Part shown: positions 16,861 through 26,638 of the stretch, in pieces | How the letters are laid out: each line of letters begins with the position of its first letter | Numbering within the stretch: position 1 is the stretch's first letter | Assembly: GCF_001591105.1 (NCBI RefSeq) | Contig: NZ_BCUD01000004.1 | Coordinates: 214,538-278,537, forward strand | Length of the DNA stretch: 64,000 nucleotides | Reading direction: 5' to 3' | Source of the DNA: Vibrio nereis NBRC 15637 | Lineage (GTDB): Bacteria; Pseudomonadota; Gammaproteobacteria; Enterobacterales; Vibrionaceae | Notes under the pieces: generated by a model | Seen by the model: the letters and a program-made list of their open reading frames with translations, nothing else | Told to the model about the DNA's origin: nothing | The model's database searches: none | Program-made: the position numbers and the translations under genes

Positions 16861-17871
16861 TTATGTAGTTGAGTTTACTTGTGCGTCATGCATTTGCTCG
16901 TCAAGGTTAAGTACCGTTAGTGCGTTACTTACGCTGGTGGCAATTACATCGATAGCGCCTGTCCTTAATGCCCCCAACAGTGCAAGTGGTTTGCTATTTT
17001 CAGCGGCAATGGCAATTACTTCCGACACTGAGCGGAACTCGTCGATACCCAACCCAATCACTCGATCACTCATGACGGTTTTCGCTGCAACACCGTGTAT
17101 ATCGAAGAAATCATACCCAGCAAAATCACCGACTACGCCTTGCATCATGCGCGATTGAACCACCTCTTCTGCGGTAAACCATCCTAGGTCAACCATGTAG
17201 CTGTTTTCACTCATATCTCCAATACCAACCAGTGCCACATCGGCTTTACGCGCGAGGTCTAAAGTTTGCTTTACCGTCGCATTTTGCATGAACGCAAGCT
17301 TCTGTTCACGGTTTTCAGCATAGGCAGGCGCGTATAGTGTTTCCGATGAACCGCCATAGCTTTTGGCAAATTGTCGGCAAATGTGATCGGCATTGAACAT
17401 ACCGCCACGAGGGTGAATACCGCCAATACCACAGACAAACTTAACGTCTCTTTGAGGTATTACGCCTGTATGGTGCGCGACCGCTGACACATTACGTCCC
17501 TGCCCAACCGTTACAACAGTGCCATTTTGTAGTGTACTCGCCATGTATTTGGATACTAAGCCAGCCACTTGCAATCTTTGCTGCTCTTCACTGGGTTGAT
17601 CTAATGCGACTAACGCTCGCTTAACACCGAAGCGCTCGATCAGTCTCTGTTCGATCTTCGCGCTAAATACCGGGTGATATTTAACGGTGATTTCTACAAT
17701 GCCTTCATCCCTGGCTTGTTTGAGCATCCTGCCAACTTTTGCGCGTGAAACAGAAAACTTTTTAGAGATCTCCTCTTGAGTTGCCCCATCTTGGTAGTAG
17801 GCAACCGAAATTTCAGTCAGAAGATCAGTACTCTCATCAGACACATCGTTAATCAATTTACTCATATTCAA
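16861..17871 (-). CDS. SorC/DeoR-type sugar-binding transcriptional regulator
   Basis: An N-terminal helix-turn-helix (YYQDGATQEEISKKFSVSR, then KVGRMLKQARDEGIVEI, residues ~25-60) is followed by a SorC-type phosphosugar effector domain with VGQGRNVSAVAHH, GIGGIHPRGG and GIGDMSENSY loops. The 336-residue length is typical. It is divergent from tal-tkt across 459 bp; two palindromes lie near the tal side (18184-18208). By position it is the regulator of the transaldolase-transketolase pair, with a phosphorylated sugar as effector; whether repressor or activator is unknown. Confidence 0.88.
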   Translation of the reverse strand: MNMSKLINDVSDESTDLLTEISVAYYQDGATQEEISKKFSVSRAKVGRMLKQARDEGIVEITVKYHPVFSAKIEQRLIERFGVKRALVALDQPSEEQQRLQVAGLVSKYMASTLQNGTVVTVGQGRNVSAVAHHTGVIPQRDVKFVCGIGGIHPRGGMFNADHICRQFAKSYGGSSETLYAPAYAENREQKLAFMQNATVKQTLDLARKADVALVGIGDMSENSYMVDLGWFTAEEVVQSRMMQGVVGDFAGYDFFDIHGVAAKTVMSDRVIGLGIDEFRSVSEVIAIAAENSKPLALLGALRTGAIDVIATSVSNALTVLNLDEQMHDAQVNSTT

Positions 17872-18183
17872 ACAGACTCGCTTTGGATGATATCCATATT
17901 AATAGGATAAATACTTCGCACCATTACAAGTGCTCACATTCGTAGCATATGTCACACCCCTACATGACTTCAACATTTGCTCATCACAAAAACAAATTCT
18001 CAGCATAAAATTCGGACAGGCCAATTCGCCTGTAAGCCGCACGATACCTAAGCAAACGTTTATTTCGCGCCAGCACAAACTTTGAAAGAAAAAATAGTTG
18101 ATGAATGTCACTTTAACCCTAATTTGGCAATTGACTTTCAGGCAAGATCAGATAATTATGGACCCATCATTTACTCAACATTA

Positions 18184-18208
18184 GAACAAATGTTCACAAC
18201 AATTGTTC
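18184..18208. promoter_or_regulatory. two adjacent palindromic operators before tal
   Basis: GAACA-AA-TGTTC (18184-18195) and CAACAATTGTTC (18197-18208, with a perfect AACAATTGTT core) have centres 13 bp apart and share the form GAACAAWTGTTC. They lie 123 nt before tal, in the spacer shared with the SorC regulator. They are probably its operators, as half-sites arranged in tandem fit tetrameric SorC proteins. This is inference from position and symmetry. Confidence 0.5.
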
Positions 18209-18330
18209 TAAGGCTGAAAAGTTAAAAGTTGGCGGATAGGTGCAATAATGAATCTATTGGTTAACACGCTTGCAAATGCACTCTTCATACTTCCCGTAAA
18301 GTATGAGCCCCATGAAATAGGATGATCGAA

Positions 18331-19281
18331 ATGAGCAACAAACTAGAGCAACTTCGTAAACTAACGACTGTAGTAGCTGACACCGGTGAAATCGACGCAA
18401 TCAAAAAATACCAACCAGAAGACGCAACGACGAACCCTTCTCTTATCCTAAAAGCGGCTCAAATCGAAGAGTACGCACCACTAATCGATGCATCTATCGA
18501 ATACGCAAAAGCGCAGAGCAACGACAAAGCTCAACAAGTTCAAGACACTTGTGACATGCTTGCGGTAAACATCGGTAAAGAAATCCTAAAAACTATCCCA
18601 GGTCGTATCTCTACAGAAGTTGACGCACGTCTTTCTTACGACATGGAAGGCAGCGTAGCAAAAGCTCGTCAGCTAGTGAAAATGTACAACGATGCAGGCA
18701 TCACTAACGACCGCATCCTTATCAAACTAGCATCTACTTGGGAAGGCATTCGCGCAGCGGAAATCCTAGAGAAAGAAGGCATCAACTGTAACCTGACTCT
18801 TCTATTCTCATTCGCTCAAGCGCGTGCTTGTGCTGAAGCTGGCGTATTCCTAATTTCTCCATTCGTTGGTCGCATCATGGACTGGTACAAGGCGAAAGAA
18901 GGTCGTGACTTTGAAGCTTCAGAAGATCCAGGTGTACTGTCTGTATCTAAGATCTACAACTACTACAAAGAGTACGGCTACAACACAGTTGTTATGGGCG
19001 CAAGCTTCCGTAACATCGGTGAAATCCTAGAGCTAGCTGGCTGTGACCGTCTAACTATCGCTCCTGCTCTACTTGCTGAGCTAGAAGCGGCTGAAGGCGA
19101 AGTGGTTGAGAAACTGGTTGACTCTAAAGGCGCAGCTGAGCGTCCTGCTCCTATGACTCACTCTGAGTTCCTATGGGACCACAACCAAGACCCAATGGCG
19201 GTTGAAAAGCTGGCTGAAGGTATCCGCAACTTCGCGATTGACCAAGGCAAACTAGAAGACATGATCGCAGCTAAGCTGTAA
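18331..19281 (+). CDS. tal: transaldolase
   Basis: Non-oxidative pentose phosphate enzyme exchanging a dihydroxyacetone unit between sedoheptulose-7-P and glyceraldehyde-3-P. The Schiff-base Lys lies in [12 protein letters not shown] (~residue 132), with [30 protein letters not shown] and ISPFVGRI(M)DWY all present. The ATG at 18331 gives 316 residues and the family N-terminus MSNKLEQLR; an in-frame ATG nine bases upstream is less likely. Codon use is strongly biased, which implies high expression. tkt follows 82 nt later beyond a hairpin. Confidence 0.96.
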   Translation: MSNKLEQLRKLTTVVADTGEIDAIKKYQPEDATTNPSLILKAAQIEEYAPLIDASIEYAKAQSNDKAQQVQDTCDMLAVNIGKEILKTIPGRISTEVDARLSYDMEGSVAKARQLVKMYNDAGITNDRILIKLASTWEGIRAAEILEKEGINCNLTLLFSFAQARACAEAGVFLISPFVGRIMDWYKAKEGRDFEASEDPGVLSVSKIYNYYKEYGYNTVVMGASFRNIGEILELAGCDRLTIAPALLAELEAAEGEVVEKLVDSKGAAERPAPMTHSEFLWDHNQDPMAVEKLAEGIRNFAIDQGKLEDMIAAKL

Positions 19282-19298
19282 TCACACAGAATTAAAAA

Positions 19299-19320
19299 AG
19301 GGGAACGTTTGCGTTCCCCT
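19299..19320 (+). terminator. intercistronic hairpin between tal and tkt
   Basis: AGGGGAACG-TTTG-CGTTCCCCT is a perfect 9-bp stem 17 nt after tal. It lacks a T-tract, so it may act as an mRNA-stabilising or attenuating element rather than a full terminator. Confidence 0.5.
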
Positions 19321-19363
19321 CTTAATATCCCTTTCCTAGAATTAAACACATTCGGTAATTATT

Positions 19364-21355
19364 ATGGATCGTAAACATCTCGCTAATGCAATCCGTGCGC
19401 TAAGCATGGATGGTGTACAACAAGCAAATTCTGGTCACCCAGGTGCACCTATGGGTATGGCTGACATCGCTGAAGTTCTTTGGCGTTCTCACCTAAACCA
19501 CAACCCATCTAACCCAGAGTGGGCAGACCGCGACCGTTTCGTACTGTCTAACGGTCACGGCTCAATGCTGATCTACTCTCTATTGCACCTAGCAGGCTAC
19601 GAGCTTTCAATCGACGATCTGAAAAACTTCCGTCAACTTCACTCTAAGACTCCGGGTCACCCAGAGTACGGTTACGCGCCGGGTATCGAGACTACGACTG
19701 GTCCTCTAGGTCAAGGCATCACCAACGCTGTTGGTATGGCTATGGCAGAGAAAGCACTAGCGGCTCAGTTCAACAAAGAAGGCCACGACATCGTTGACCA
19801 CTTCACGTACGTGTTCATGGGCGACGGCTGTTTGATGGAAGGTATCTCGCACGAGGCATGCTCTCTAGCAGGTACTTTAGGCCTAGGTAAACTGATCGCA
19901 TTCTGGGATGACAACGGCATCTCTATCGATGGTCACGTTGAAGGTTGGTTCTCTGACGATACGCCTAAGCGTTTTGAAGCGTACGGTTGGCATGTTATCC
20001 CAGCAGTAGACGGTCACGATCCTGAAGCGATCAACGCAGCAATCGAAGCGGCGAAAGCAGACCCACGCCCTACTCTTATCTGTACTAAGACAATCATCGG
20101 TTTCGGTTCTCCTAACAAGTCTGGTTCACACGACTGTCACGGCGCACCACTAGGTGCAGAAGAAATCGCAGCAACACGCAAAGAACTAGGTTGGGAGCAC
20201 GGTCCTTTTGAAATTCCGCAAGAAGTTTACGCAGAGTGGTCAGCGAAAGAAACAGGCGCAGCTAAGGAAGCAGCGTGGGACGAGAAATTTGCAGCTTATG
20301 AAGCAGCGTACCCTGAGCTGGCAGCTGAATTCAAACGCCGCGTAAACGGTGAGCTACCAGCACAGTGGGAAGAGAAAGCAAGCCAAATCATTGCTGATCT
20401 TCAAGCAAACCCAGCAAACATCGCATCACGTAAAGCATCTCAAAACGCGCTAGAAGCATTTGGTGCTCTACTACCTGAATTCATGGGCGGCTCTGCTGAC
20501 CTAGCGCCTTCTAACCTGACAATGTGGTCTGGTTCTAAGTCTCTAGAAGCAACGGACTTCTCTGGCAACTACATCCACTACGGTGTACGTGAATTTGGTA
20601 TGACGGCGATCATGAACGGTATCGCGCTACACGGTGGTTTCGTTCCTTACGGCGCAACATTCCTAATGTTCATGGAATACGCACGTAACGCGATGCGTAT
20701 GGCTGCTCTGATGAAGATTCAGAACATCCAAGTGTACACGCACGACTCTATCGGTCTTGGCGAAGATGGCCCAACTCACCAACCAGTTGAGCAAATGGCG
20801 TCTCTACGTCTAACTCCAAACATGAGCACATGGCGTCCATGTGACCAGGTTGAGTCTGCAGTGGCTTGGAAACTAGCGATTGAACGTAAAGATGCACCAA
20901 CAGCACTTATCTTCTCGCGTCAAAACCTAGCGCAACAAGAGCGTGATGCGGAGCAACTAGCAAACATCGCGAAAGGTGGTTACATCCTGAAAGATTGCGA
21001 AGGCAAGCCAGAGCTTATCCTTATCGCAACAGGTTCTGAAGTTGAGCTAGCAGTAGAAGCAGCAGCACAGCTAACTGCAGAAGGTAAGAAAGTACGCGTT
21101 GTTTCAATGCCATCAACAGATGCATTCGACAAGCAAGACGCGGCTTACCGTGAAGCTGTACTTCCATCAGACGTAACAGCTCGTATCGCTATCGAAGCAG
21201 GCATCGCAGACTTCTGGTACAAGTACGTTGGTTTCGGCGGCAAGATCATCGGCATGACTTCATTCGGTGAATCTGCACCAGCAGGCGAACTGTTCAAGAT
21301 GTTCGGTTTCACTACTGAAAACGTAGTAAACACAGCGAAAGAATTGCTAGCATAA
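19364..21355 (+). CDS. tkt: transketolase
   Basis: Thiamine-diphosphate enzyme of the pentose phosphate pathway. The 663 residues carry the standard marks: [25 protein letters not shown], the ThDP motif [13 protein letters not shown]...DDNG, and [11 protein letters not shown] in the pyrimidine domain. Codon use is highly biased, as for tal. Many Vibrio species carry a second transketolase elsewhere; this copy belongs with tal under the SorC regulator. A terminator follows at 21377. Confidence 0.96.
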   Translation: MDRKHLANAIRALSMDGVQQANSGHPGAPMGMADIAEVLWRSHLNHNPSNPEWADRDRFVLSNGHGSMLIYSLLHLAGYELSIDDLKNFRQLHSKTPGHPEYGYAPGIETTTGPLGQGITNAVGMAMAEKALAAQFNKEGHDIVDHFTYVFMGDGCLMEGISHEACSLAGTLGLGKLIAFWDDNGISIDGHVEGWFSDDTPKRFEAYGWHVIPAVDGHDPEAINAAIEAAKADPRPTLICTKTIIGFGSPNKSGSHDCHGAPLGAEEIAATRKELGWEHGPFEIPQEVYAEWSAKETGAAKEAAWDEKFAAYEAAYPELAAEFKRRVNGELPAQWEEKASQIIADLQANPANIASRKASQNALEAFGALLPEFMGGSADLAPSNLTMWSGSKSLEATDFSGNYIHYGVREFGMTAIMNGIALHGGFVPYGATFLMFMEYARNAMRMAALMKIQNIQVYTHDSIGLGEDGPTHQPVEQMASLRLTPNMSTWRPCDQVESAVAWKLAIERKDAPTALIFSRQNLAQQERDAEQLANIAKGGYILKDCEGKPELILIATGSEVELAVEAAAQLTAEGKKVRVVSMPSTDAFDKQDAAYREAVLPSDVTARIAIEAGIADFWYKYVGFGGKIIGMTSFGESAPAGELFKMFGFTTENVVNTAKELLA

Positions 21356-21376
21356 TCAACGCATAGTAATGAAATC

Positions 21377-21407
21377 AAAGCCCTGCCTAAAATAGGTGGG
21401 GCTTTTT
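21377..21407 (+). terminator. terminator of tkt
   Basis: AAAGCCC..CCTAAAATAGG..GGGCTTTTT, a bulged stem ending in five T residues, 20 nt after tkt. Confidence 0.8.
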
Positions 21408-21516
21408 CATATCTGAGAGAAAACAACAACCTAAAACACTGAAACTCTTCAATAGACTTTAACTGCGCTTTACGTTATACATCTTTAGTTACAAATTGGT
21501 TTTTGCGAGGGAATGC

Positions 21517-22158
21517 ATGTTAGAAACGTTTGGTGTTATCAATATTTGGACGTATTTATTGGGGCTGCTGATGATTATCATCGCACCGGGACCCAATTCT
21601 ATCTACGTGCTCAAGTCCGGCTCTTCCTTCGGCATTAAAACTGGCTACAAAGCAGCGATGGGCGTACTGGTTGGCGATGCGATTTTAATCCTGCTCTCCT
21701 ACTTGGGCGTGGCATCACTGATTCAAACTTCGCCAGTGCTCTTTACGATTATCCGTTACCTTGGCGCGGCATACCTACTCTACCTCGGTTTGAAAATCCT
21801 TCATGAATATTGGTCCAAGCGCAAAGACGAAGACGCAGGTATCACACGACCGCAAAAAGTCGAAAACGTATTTGCGAAAGCACTGACACTGAGTCTAACC
21901 AACCCGAAAGCGATTCTTTTTTACGTTTCATTTTTTATTCAGTTTATTGATTACACCTACGAACACACTTGGATTTCCTACCTTATCCTGGCTGGTATCT
22001 TAGAGGTATTCAGTATTGTGTACTTAAGTGTTCTAATATTTGTAGGAACCTCTCTCACGCAACTGTTTAAAAATAATCAGCTGCTTGCCAAGCTGGGAAA
22101 TGGCTTGTTAGGTTTGTTCTTTATGGGTTTCGCTGCAAGACTAGCGAGCCTGAGTTAA
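21517..22158 (+). CDS. LysE/RhtB-family exporter, LeuE-like
   Basis: Inner-membrane amino acid exporter of the LysE/RhtB superfamily. The N-terminal helix carries IIIAPGPNSIYVL, matching the family's (A/T)PGPN motif, and there are five to six hydrophobic segments in 213 residues; SLTNPKAILFY in the middle is also diagnostic. The sequence resembles LeuE (leucine efflux) most. The ATG at 21517 is preceded by GAGGGA; an upstream TTG would add seven unlikely residues. It stands alone after tkt, with the DUF1840 gene following 32 nt later. Confidence 0.85.
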   Translation: MLETFGVINIWTYLLGLLMIIIAPGPNSIYVLKSGSSFGIKTGYKAAMGVLVGDAILILLSYLGVASLIQTSPVLFTIIRYLGAAYLLYLGLKILHEYWSKRKDEDAGITRPQKVENVFAKALTLSLTNPKAILFYVSFFIQFIDYTYEHTWISYLILAGILEVFSIVYLSVLIFVGTSLTQLFKNNQLLAKLGNGLLGLFFMGFAARLASLS

Positions 22159-22190
22159 TTGAATTCGATGGATAATATGAGGCCTTGGAT

Positions 22191-22508
22191 ATGTTAGTTA
22201 CCTTTCGCAGCCAATCTCACCACATAACCATGTTTGGTGATGTGGCGGTGCAAATATTGAAAATGATGGGGCACAGTGCAGCCGTTCCTGGTGCGCTTTT
22301 GGCTGAAGATGTTCCTCAGGCACTGGACCAGCTCAATGCCGCTATCGAATTGGAGAAACAAAAAGCTCAACCTGTGGACCTTGATGAAGAAGATGATGAC
22401 GAGTACGTTGACCCACCAGTGAGTATAGTGAACAGAGCTATACCGCTGATTGAACTTTTAAATGCGGCCATAAAAGACGAAAGTAATGTTATGTGGGAAG
22501 AAGCATAA
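22191..22508 (+). CDS. DUF1840 family protein
   Basis: A 105-residue cytoplasmic protein beginning MLVTFRSQSHHITMFGDVAV, the standard opening of DUF1840 proteins, with an acidic linker (DLDEEDDDEYVD) and an amphipathic C-terminal helix (RAIPLIELLNAAI). Function is unknown. I chose the ATG at 22191 over an in-frame TTG two codons upstream because it gives the family N-terminus. Close spacing to the exporter gene suggests a shared transcript. An inverted repeat follows. Confidence 0.8.
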   Translation: MLVTFRSQSHHITMFGDVAVQILKMMGHSAAVPGALLAEDVPQALDQLNAAIELEKQKAQPVDLDEEDDDEYVDPPVSIVNRAIPLIELLNAAIKDESNVMWEEA

Positions 22509-22525
22509 TTCCACTATCCCAACAC

Positions 22526-22559
22526 CAAGCACCTTGTACTTAAATGTATGCGGTGCTTG
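22526..22559. terminator. inverted repeat between convergent genes
   Basis: CAAGCACC and GGTGCTTG are separated by 18 nt between the DUF1840 gene and the convergent SDR gene. There is no clear T-tract; a terminator role is inferred. Confidence 0.35.
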
Positions 22560-22584
22560 TAAAGCTCCCTCCATAAACACCTAA

Positions 22585-23319
22585 CTAAAGCACCAACCCA
22601 CCGTCAATTTTCAGCACTTGCCCGGTGATAAAGCTCGACTTATCGTTGGCAAGAAACTCCACTCCATTCGCAATATCATCAGTGGTTCCCATACGTCCTA
22701 ACGGCGTTTTGTCTCTCATCATCGCCAGTACTTTTTCTGGTAGATCCGCTGTCATTGGTGTTTCGATAAAGCCGGGAGCGACGCAGTTTGCCCTCACCTG
22801 AGCGCCTTTACGCGCAAACTCCTTCGCCCAACTTTTAGTCATGGCAATAACACCACCTTTTGTTGCTGCGTAGTTGGTCTGGCCGATATTGCCGTCTGTG
22901 CCGACAACGGAAGACATGGTAACGATTGAACCGCTGTTGTTCTCCATCATCAACGGCGCAACGGCTTGAGTGAGATTAAACACACCTTTGAGGTTTACAT
23001 CGATGACCATATCCCAATCTTGCTCTGTCATCTTATCGATGAGGGCGTCTCGGGTAATCCCTGCATTGTTAACCAGCACATCAACTCGGCCGTGTACCGC
23101 TTTGATCTCTTCGATTAACGCCTGAATTGTGACACGGTCACATATATTAATCGTAACAGGCTTAATGACTTCCGATGGTGGGAAAGCAATCGCCAAGGCG
23201 TGTTGGTTCATGTCGAGCGCATACACAGCTGTGGCTCCCTGATTGGCAAATCGCTCAACCACAGCTTTACCAATTCCTTGCGCTGCTCCGGTAACGATAC
23301 AAACTTTGTTCTCAAACAT
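22585..23319 (-). CDS. FabG-like SDR (3-oxoacyl/acetoacetyl reductase or 3-hydroxyacyl dehydrogenase)
   Basis: Classical short-chain dehydrogenase of 244 residues: TGAAQGIG cofactor loop (~10-17), NNAGITRDAL, the Ser-Tyr-Lys site in VTMSSVVG...NYAATKGG, and the PGFIETPMT loop. An acidic DMN after beta-2 could favour NAD(H), which would suit an oxidative role. It lies 57 nt downstream of the CoA-transferase gene on the same strand, so a shared short-chain acyl/hydroxyacyl pathway is likely. A role in fatty-acid synthesis is less likely away from a fab cluster. Confidence 0.82.
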   Translation of the reverse strand: MFENKVCIVTGAAQGIGKAVVERFANQGATAVYALDMNQHALAIAFPPSEVIKPVTINICDRVTIQALIEEIKAVHGRVDVLVNNAGITRDALIDKMTEQDWDMVIDVNLKGVFNLTQAVAPLMMENNSGSIVTMSSVVGTDGNIGQTNYAATKGGVIAMTKSWAKEFARKGAQVRANCVAPGFIETPMTADLPEKVLAMMRDKTPLGRMGTTDDIANGVEFLANDKSSFITGQVLKIDGGLVL

Positions 23320-23376
23320 AGTGATTTCCCTGTGACTATTCGTTTTGTTATTTGTTTTGTTGTTGCTAGGGCTGCC

Positions 23377-24930
23377 CTACAAAGCCAGCTTAAATTCAGC
23401 TTCAAAAATACTGCGATCCATTAGAGTGAGATTCGCGCTGACTTTAGGTTGAAATGACATTTGATTCAGTACGTCTTCGGTAAGGTCTATGCCCGGCGCG
23501 ATTTCTATCAGTTCCAATCCTTGATCTGTTAAACGGAAGACGGCGCGTTCGGTAATGTAAAGGACGGGCTTGTTATTCTTGAGCGCTTGAGCGGCACTAA
23601 AAGTGATTTGTTCGACTTGTTGGATGAACTTGTGTTGCGCACCCTCATTTTCAATCACTAACTCGCCAGCTTCTGCAACTACCGCAAGTCCCTTAGCGGT
23701 AAACGTGCCGCAGAAATACACCTCTTTTGCGTTCTGGGTAATATTGATAAACCCACCACATCCGGCGATCTTGCTGCCGAAACGCGAGACATTGATGTCT
23801 CCGTTCACATCGCATTGCGCTAAGCCCAAGAACGCTTGATCGATACCACCGCCATCATAGAAATCAAACATCTGGTCTTGGCTAATTATGGCGTCAGGGA
23901 AACGAGATGCGCCGAAATCCAAGCCACTCGCCGGAGTTCCGCCTACCGCGCCGGGCTCAACCGTTAGGGTAAAACTATCGAGTATCCCGGCTTGTTGGGC
24001 GACCTTGGCGATGTATTCCGGAGCACCGATACCAAGGTTAAGAATAGAGTTCGCTTTGAGTTCCATCGCAGCGCGTCGAGCGATAATAGTTTTGGCATCC
24101 AGCGAGCTTTTCTCTTCCTCAACGTGAAGAGATTTTCTTTGCCCTTTGCCAACAAACTCAGGATTCATCATGCTGGCAAATGTCTGCATGTGTTCGTTCG
24201 GGTCTTCACACACCACGACCGCATCAACAAATATTCCGGGTATTTTTACCGCGTGGGGATCAAGCATTCCAGCTTCCACCACGCGTTTAACCTGCACGAT
24301 GACCTTACCATTGTTGTTCCTTGCCGCTTGTGCCGCCGCAAGGCTTTCAACAATCAAGCACTCGTCTTCCATGGTGATATTGCCGTTTTCATCGGCGGTA
24401 GTGCCACGGATAATCGCAACATCAAGGGGCAGCTTGTGATAGAAAAGGTATTCTTCACCCGCAAGGTTGACAACTTCAACCCAATCACGCTGAGTAATGC
24501 TATTGATCTTGCCACCTTCAATGCGCGGGTCGACAAATGTCCCAAGTCCCACTTTACTGATGGTTCCCGGTTTGCCTGCTGCGGTGTCGCGCAACAAGTG
24601 AGATATGATGCCTTGCGGTAGATTGTAAGCTTCGATCAAGTTATCAACGGCCAACTGCTGCAACTTAGGGACTAACCCCCAGTGACCGCCAATGGCACGC
24701 TTAACCAAGCCTTGTTGTGCAAGATGGTTAATCGCTCGGCTTTTTCCATCGCCTTGCCCTGCAGCGAAAAGCAGCGTGAGATCCTTAGGTGAGCCTGAAT
24801 GTTCGAAGCGCTCACCAATCGCACGTTCAATCGCTTCTGGTACGACACTGCCGATAAAACCACCGAGTAATACTGATTGGCCGTCTTGAATCCATTGCGC
24901 GGCCTGCTCTGGCGTTAATTTTGTAACCAC
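23377..24930 (-). CDS. acetate/acyl-CoA transferase (YdiF/Pct type, fused subunits)
   Basis: Class I CoA-transferase with fused alpha and beta halves (517 residues). The alpha half opens with LLGGFIGSVVPEAI and has the glycine-rich GLGTFVDPR segment; the beta half has NLGIGAPEYIA, and TVEPGAVGG places the catalytic Glu near residue 325. Such enzymes move CoA between acetyl-CoA and short-chain acids such as acetoacetate, propionate or lactate. It sits between the LysR gene and the SDR gene, facing a TRAP transporter, which suggests activation of an imported organic acid. Exact substrate unknown. Confidence 0.87.
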   Translation of the reverse strand: MVTKLTPEQAAQWIQDGQSVLLGGFIGSVVPEAIERAIGERFEHSGSPKDLTLLFAAGQGDGKSRAINHLAQQGLVKRAIGGHWGLVPKLQQLAVDNLIEAYNLPQGIISHLLRDTAAGKPGTISKVGLGTFVDPRIEGGKINSITQRDWVEVVNLAGEEYLFYHKLPLDVAIIRGTTADENGNITMEDECLIVESLAAAQAARNNNGKVIVQVKRVVEAGMLDPHAVKIPGIFVDAVVVCEDPNEHMQTFASMMNPEFVGKGQRKSLHVEEEKSSLDAKTIIARRAAMELKANSILNLGIGAPEYIAKVAQQAGILDSFTLTVEPGAVGGTPASGLDFGASRFPDAIISQDQMFDFYDGGGIDQAFLGLAQCDVNGDINVSRFGSKIAGCGGFINITQNAKEVYFCGTFTAKGLAVVAEAGELVIENEGAQHKFIQQVEQITFSAAQALKNNKPVLYITERAVFRLTDQGLELIEIAPGIDLTEDVLNQMSFQPKVSANLTLMDRSIFEAEFKLAL

Positions 24931-25061
24931 GATTCACCTTCCTTAGTAATGAATCTCAGATTAGACGCTGGTTACGCATTTGTTAATTGCACAAATAGAG
25001 ATTGTGAATTTCATATTTGCAATTATTCAACGCTTTATTAATAAGCGAGTAGTTCCGCCTA

Positions 25062-26009
25062 TTACGACTGAGCGTGTTGACTGTTGAGCTCTTCAACTCG
25101 CTGAATCAAGTAGCGTTTAAAGCCGTTGCAGCGCTCTGGCATTGGCGTGCGTGGCCGATAGAACATATCAATATCGAAACTGGCACATTGATAGCTATCC
25201 ATAATCTGGACTAAATCACCGTGTTCAATGTGTTGGTAAACCAGTGAATGAGGAAGGTAAGCGACACCAGCGCTTTCCATCGCTAGATCGAGCAGCATTT
25301 CGCTGTTGTCACACTCAAGCGTATCTTGGATGGTGACTATCTCTTGTTCACCACTTTGCTCAAAACACCAACGGTTGCCGCCCAGTAGCGTTCGAGCATA
25401 CAAACACCGGTGCTCACTGAGCGCTTTGGGCGTATCTGGCATACCATATTCTGCGAGATACTTAGGCGCAGCACAGAGGTAGAGCGGTTCTCTTAATAGG
25501 CGTTTGCGCACTAGAAGCGAGTCTGGCGAATGTTCACCTTCGTAACTGGCACTGGCGCGAAACGCGAAATCAATCGTTAGCGGGTCAAACTCTCCCGCCT
25601 CAATGAAGATGCGAAAGTTCACCTGTGGGTGCAAGTCCATATATTCTGCGACAATCTTCGTCAGATATTGACGCGCAAACAATGGCGTCGACGAAAGGCG
25701 AATCTCCCCTTGTTGTTCTTCCGCTAAGTTCTGCACTTGCTCAACAAGGTTATTGATGTCTGGCAGTAGCGGAGAGAACCGTTCGTACAACAACTGCCCG
25801 GCTTGCGTGGCTACAAGTTGTCTTGTACTGCGCTTGATAAGTTCTACCGACAAGGTCTCTTCTAGTTCTTTGACCCAACGACTCCCAGCCGCAGCTGAAA
25901 TGCCTTGTGTCTCGGCCGCTTCACGAAACGAGCCCGCTCTGAGCACCGCACAAAAGAAGACGATCTTATCGAGTATTGGTTGACGACTAGAGAGAAGATT
26001 TTGCGACAT
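25062..26009 (-). CDS. LysR-type transcriptional regulator
   Basis: An N-terminal winged HTH (FFCAVLRAGSFREAAETQG, then SRWVKELEETL and STRQLVATQAG) with a LysR substrate-binding domain in 315 residues, CrgA-like subgroup. The start codon overlaps the response regulator stop by one base (TAATG), so it is translated with the two-component system. The CoA-transferase and SDR genes follow after 131 bp and are likely targets. The inducer is presumably the acid handled by that pathway. Confidence 0.88.
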   Translation of the reverse strand: MSQNLLSSRQPILDKIVFFCAVLRAGSFREAAETQGISAAAGSRWVKELEETLSVELIKRSTRQLVATQAGQLLYERFSPLLPDINNLVEQVQNLAEEQQGEIRLSSTPLFARQYLTKIVAEYMDLHPQVNFRIFIEAGEFDPLTIDFAFRASASYEGEHSPDSLLVRKRLLREPLYLCAAPKYLAEYGMPDTPKALSEHRCLYARTLLGGNRWCFEQSGEQEIVTIQDTLECDNSEMLLDLAMESAGVAYLPHSLVYQHIEHGDLVQIMDSYQCASFDIDMFYRPRTPMPERCNGFKRYLIQRVEELNSQHAQS

Positions 26010-26638
26010 TAGCTCACCAAACCCTTTTCTAACGCCAACTTAACCAGCGCAGCGGTGGAATTGGCACCAAGCTTCTTTTTGATACGTAGTCGATGCGTTT
26101 CCACCGTGCGGACACTAATATGCAGCGCGTCGGCGATGTCTTTGTTACAAGAACCATTGACGATCTCTTTCAATACGTCCGATTCACGCTTTGAGAGTGT
26201 GTCATCTTTTGTCTCTGGCTTTTCATTGATTTGTTCCAGCAATCGATCCGAAGCCTGAGGACAAAGGTAAGAACGGCCTTGCGCAACCTGGTTAATCGCC
26301 ATCACCAGCTCTTCGGAGCCCACATCTTTTAACACGTAGCCTTTTGCACCGGCTTTGACAGAGCGGACGACGTAGTCTTTGCTATCGTGCATCGACAGCA
26401 TGATCACCGCAGTCTCGGATTTAGACGCGGCAAGTTTCTCCAGTACCTCAATGCCGTTCAGGTTCGGCATATTGATATCGAGTAACAGTACATCCGGCTT
26501 TAAGGTTAATGTGGCTTGTAGCGCTTCAGTCCCCGTTCCGACACAAGATAAGATATCGAGGTTATCCTCACGTTCGAGTCGGGATTTGAGTCCGTCTTGC
26601 ATCAGACGATGGTCATCTGCCAGTACCAATTTGATCAT
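26009..26638 (-). CDS. NarL/FixJ-family response regulator
   Basis: A receiver domain (LADDHRLMQDGL, Asp in VLLLDINMPNLNG, VIMLSMHD and the conserved Lys in KGYVLKD) joined to a LuxR-type HTH (LSKRESDVLKEIVNGSCNKDIADAL, then SVRTVETHRLRIKKKL). 209 residues. It overlaps the sensor gene by 4 nt. It most likely activates the divergent dctPQM transporter operon in response to extracellular substrate. Confidence 0.92.
   Translation of the reverse strand: MIKLVLADDHRLMQDGLKSRLEREDNLDILSCVGTGTEALQATLTLKPDVLLLDINMPNLNGIEVLEKLAASKSETAVIMLSMHDSKDYVVRSVKAGAKGYVLKDVGSEELVMAINQVAQGRSYLCPQASDRLLEQINEKPETKDDTLSKRESDVLKEIVNGSCNKDIADALHISVRTVETHRLRIKKKLGANSTAALVKLALEKGLVS

Noticed and set aside
23992..24621. 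209-codon plus-strand frame opposite the CoA-transferase gene
   Set aside because: Antisense shadow; the minus strand encodes a complete enzyme with conserved motifs.
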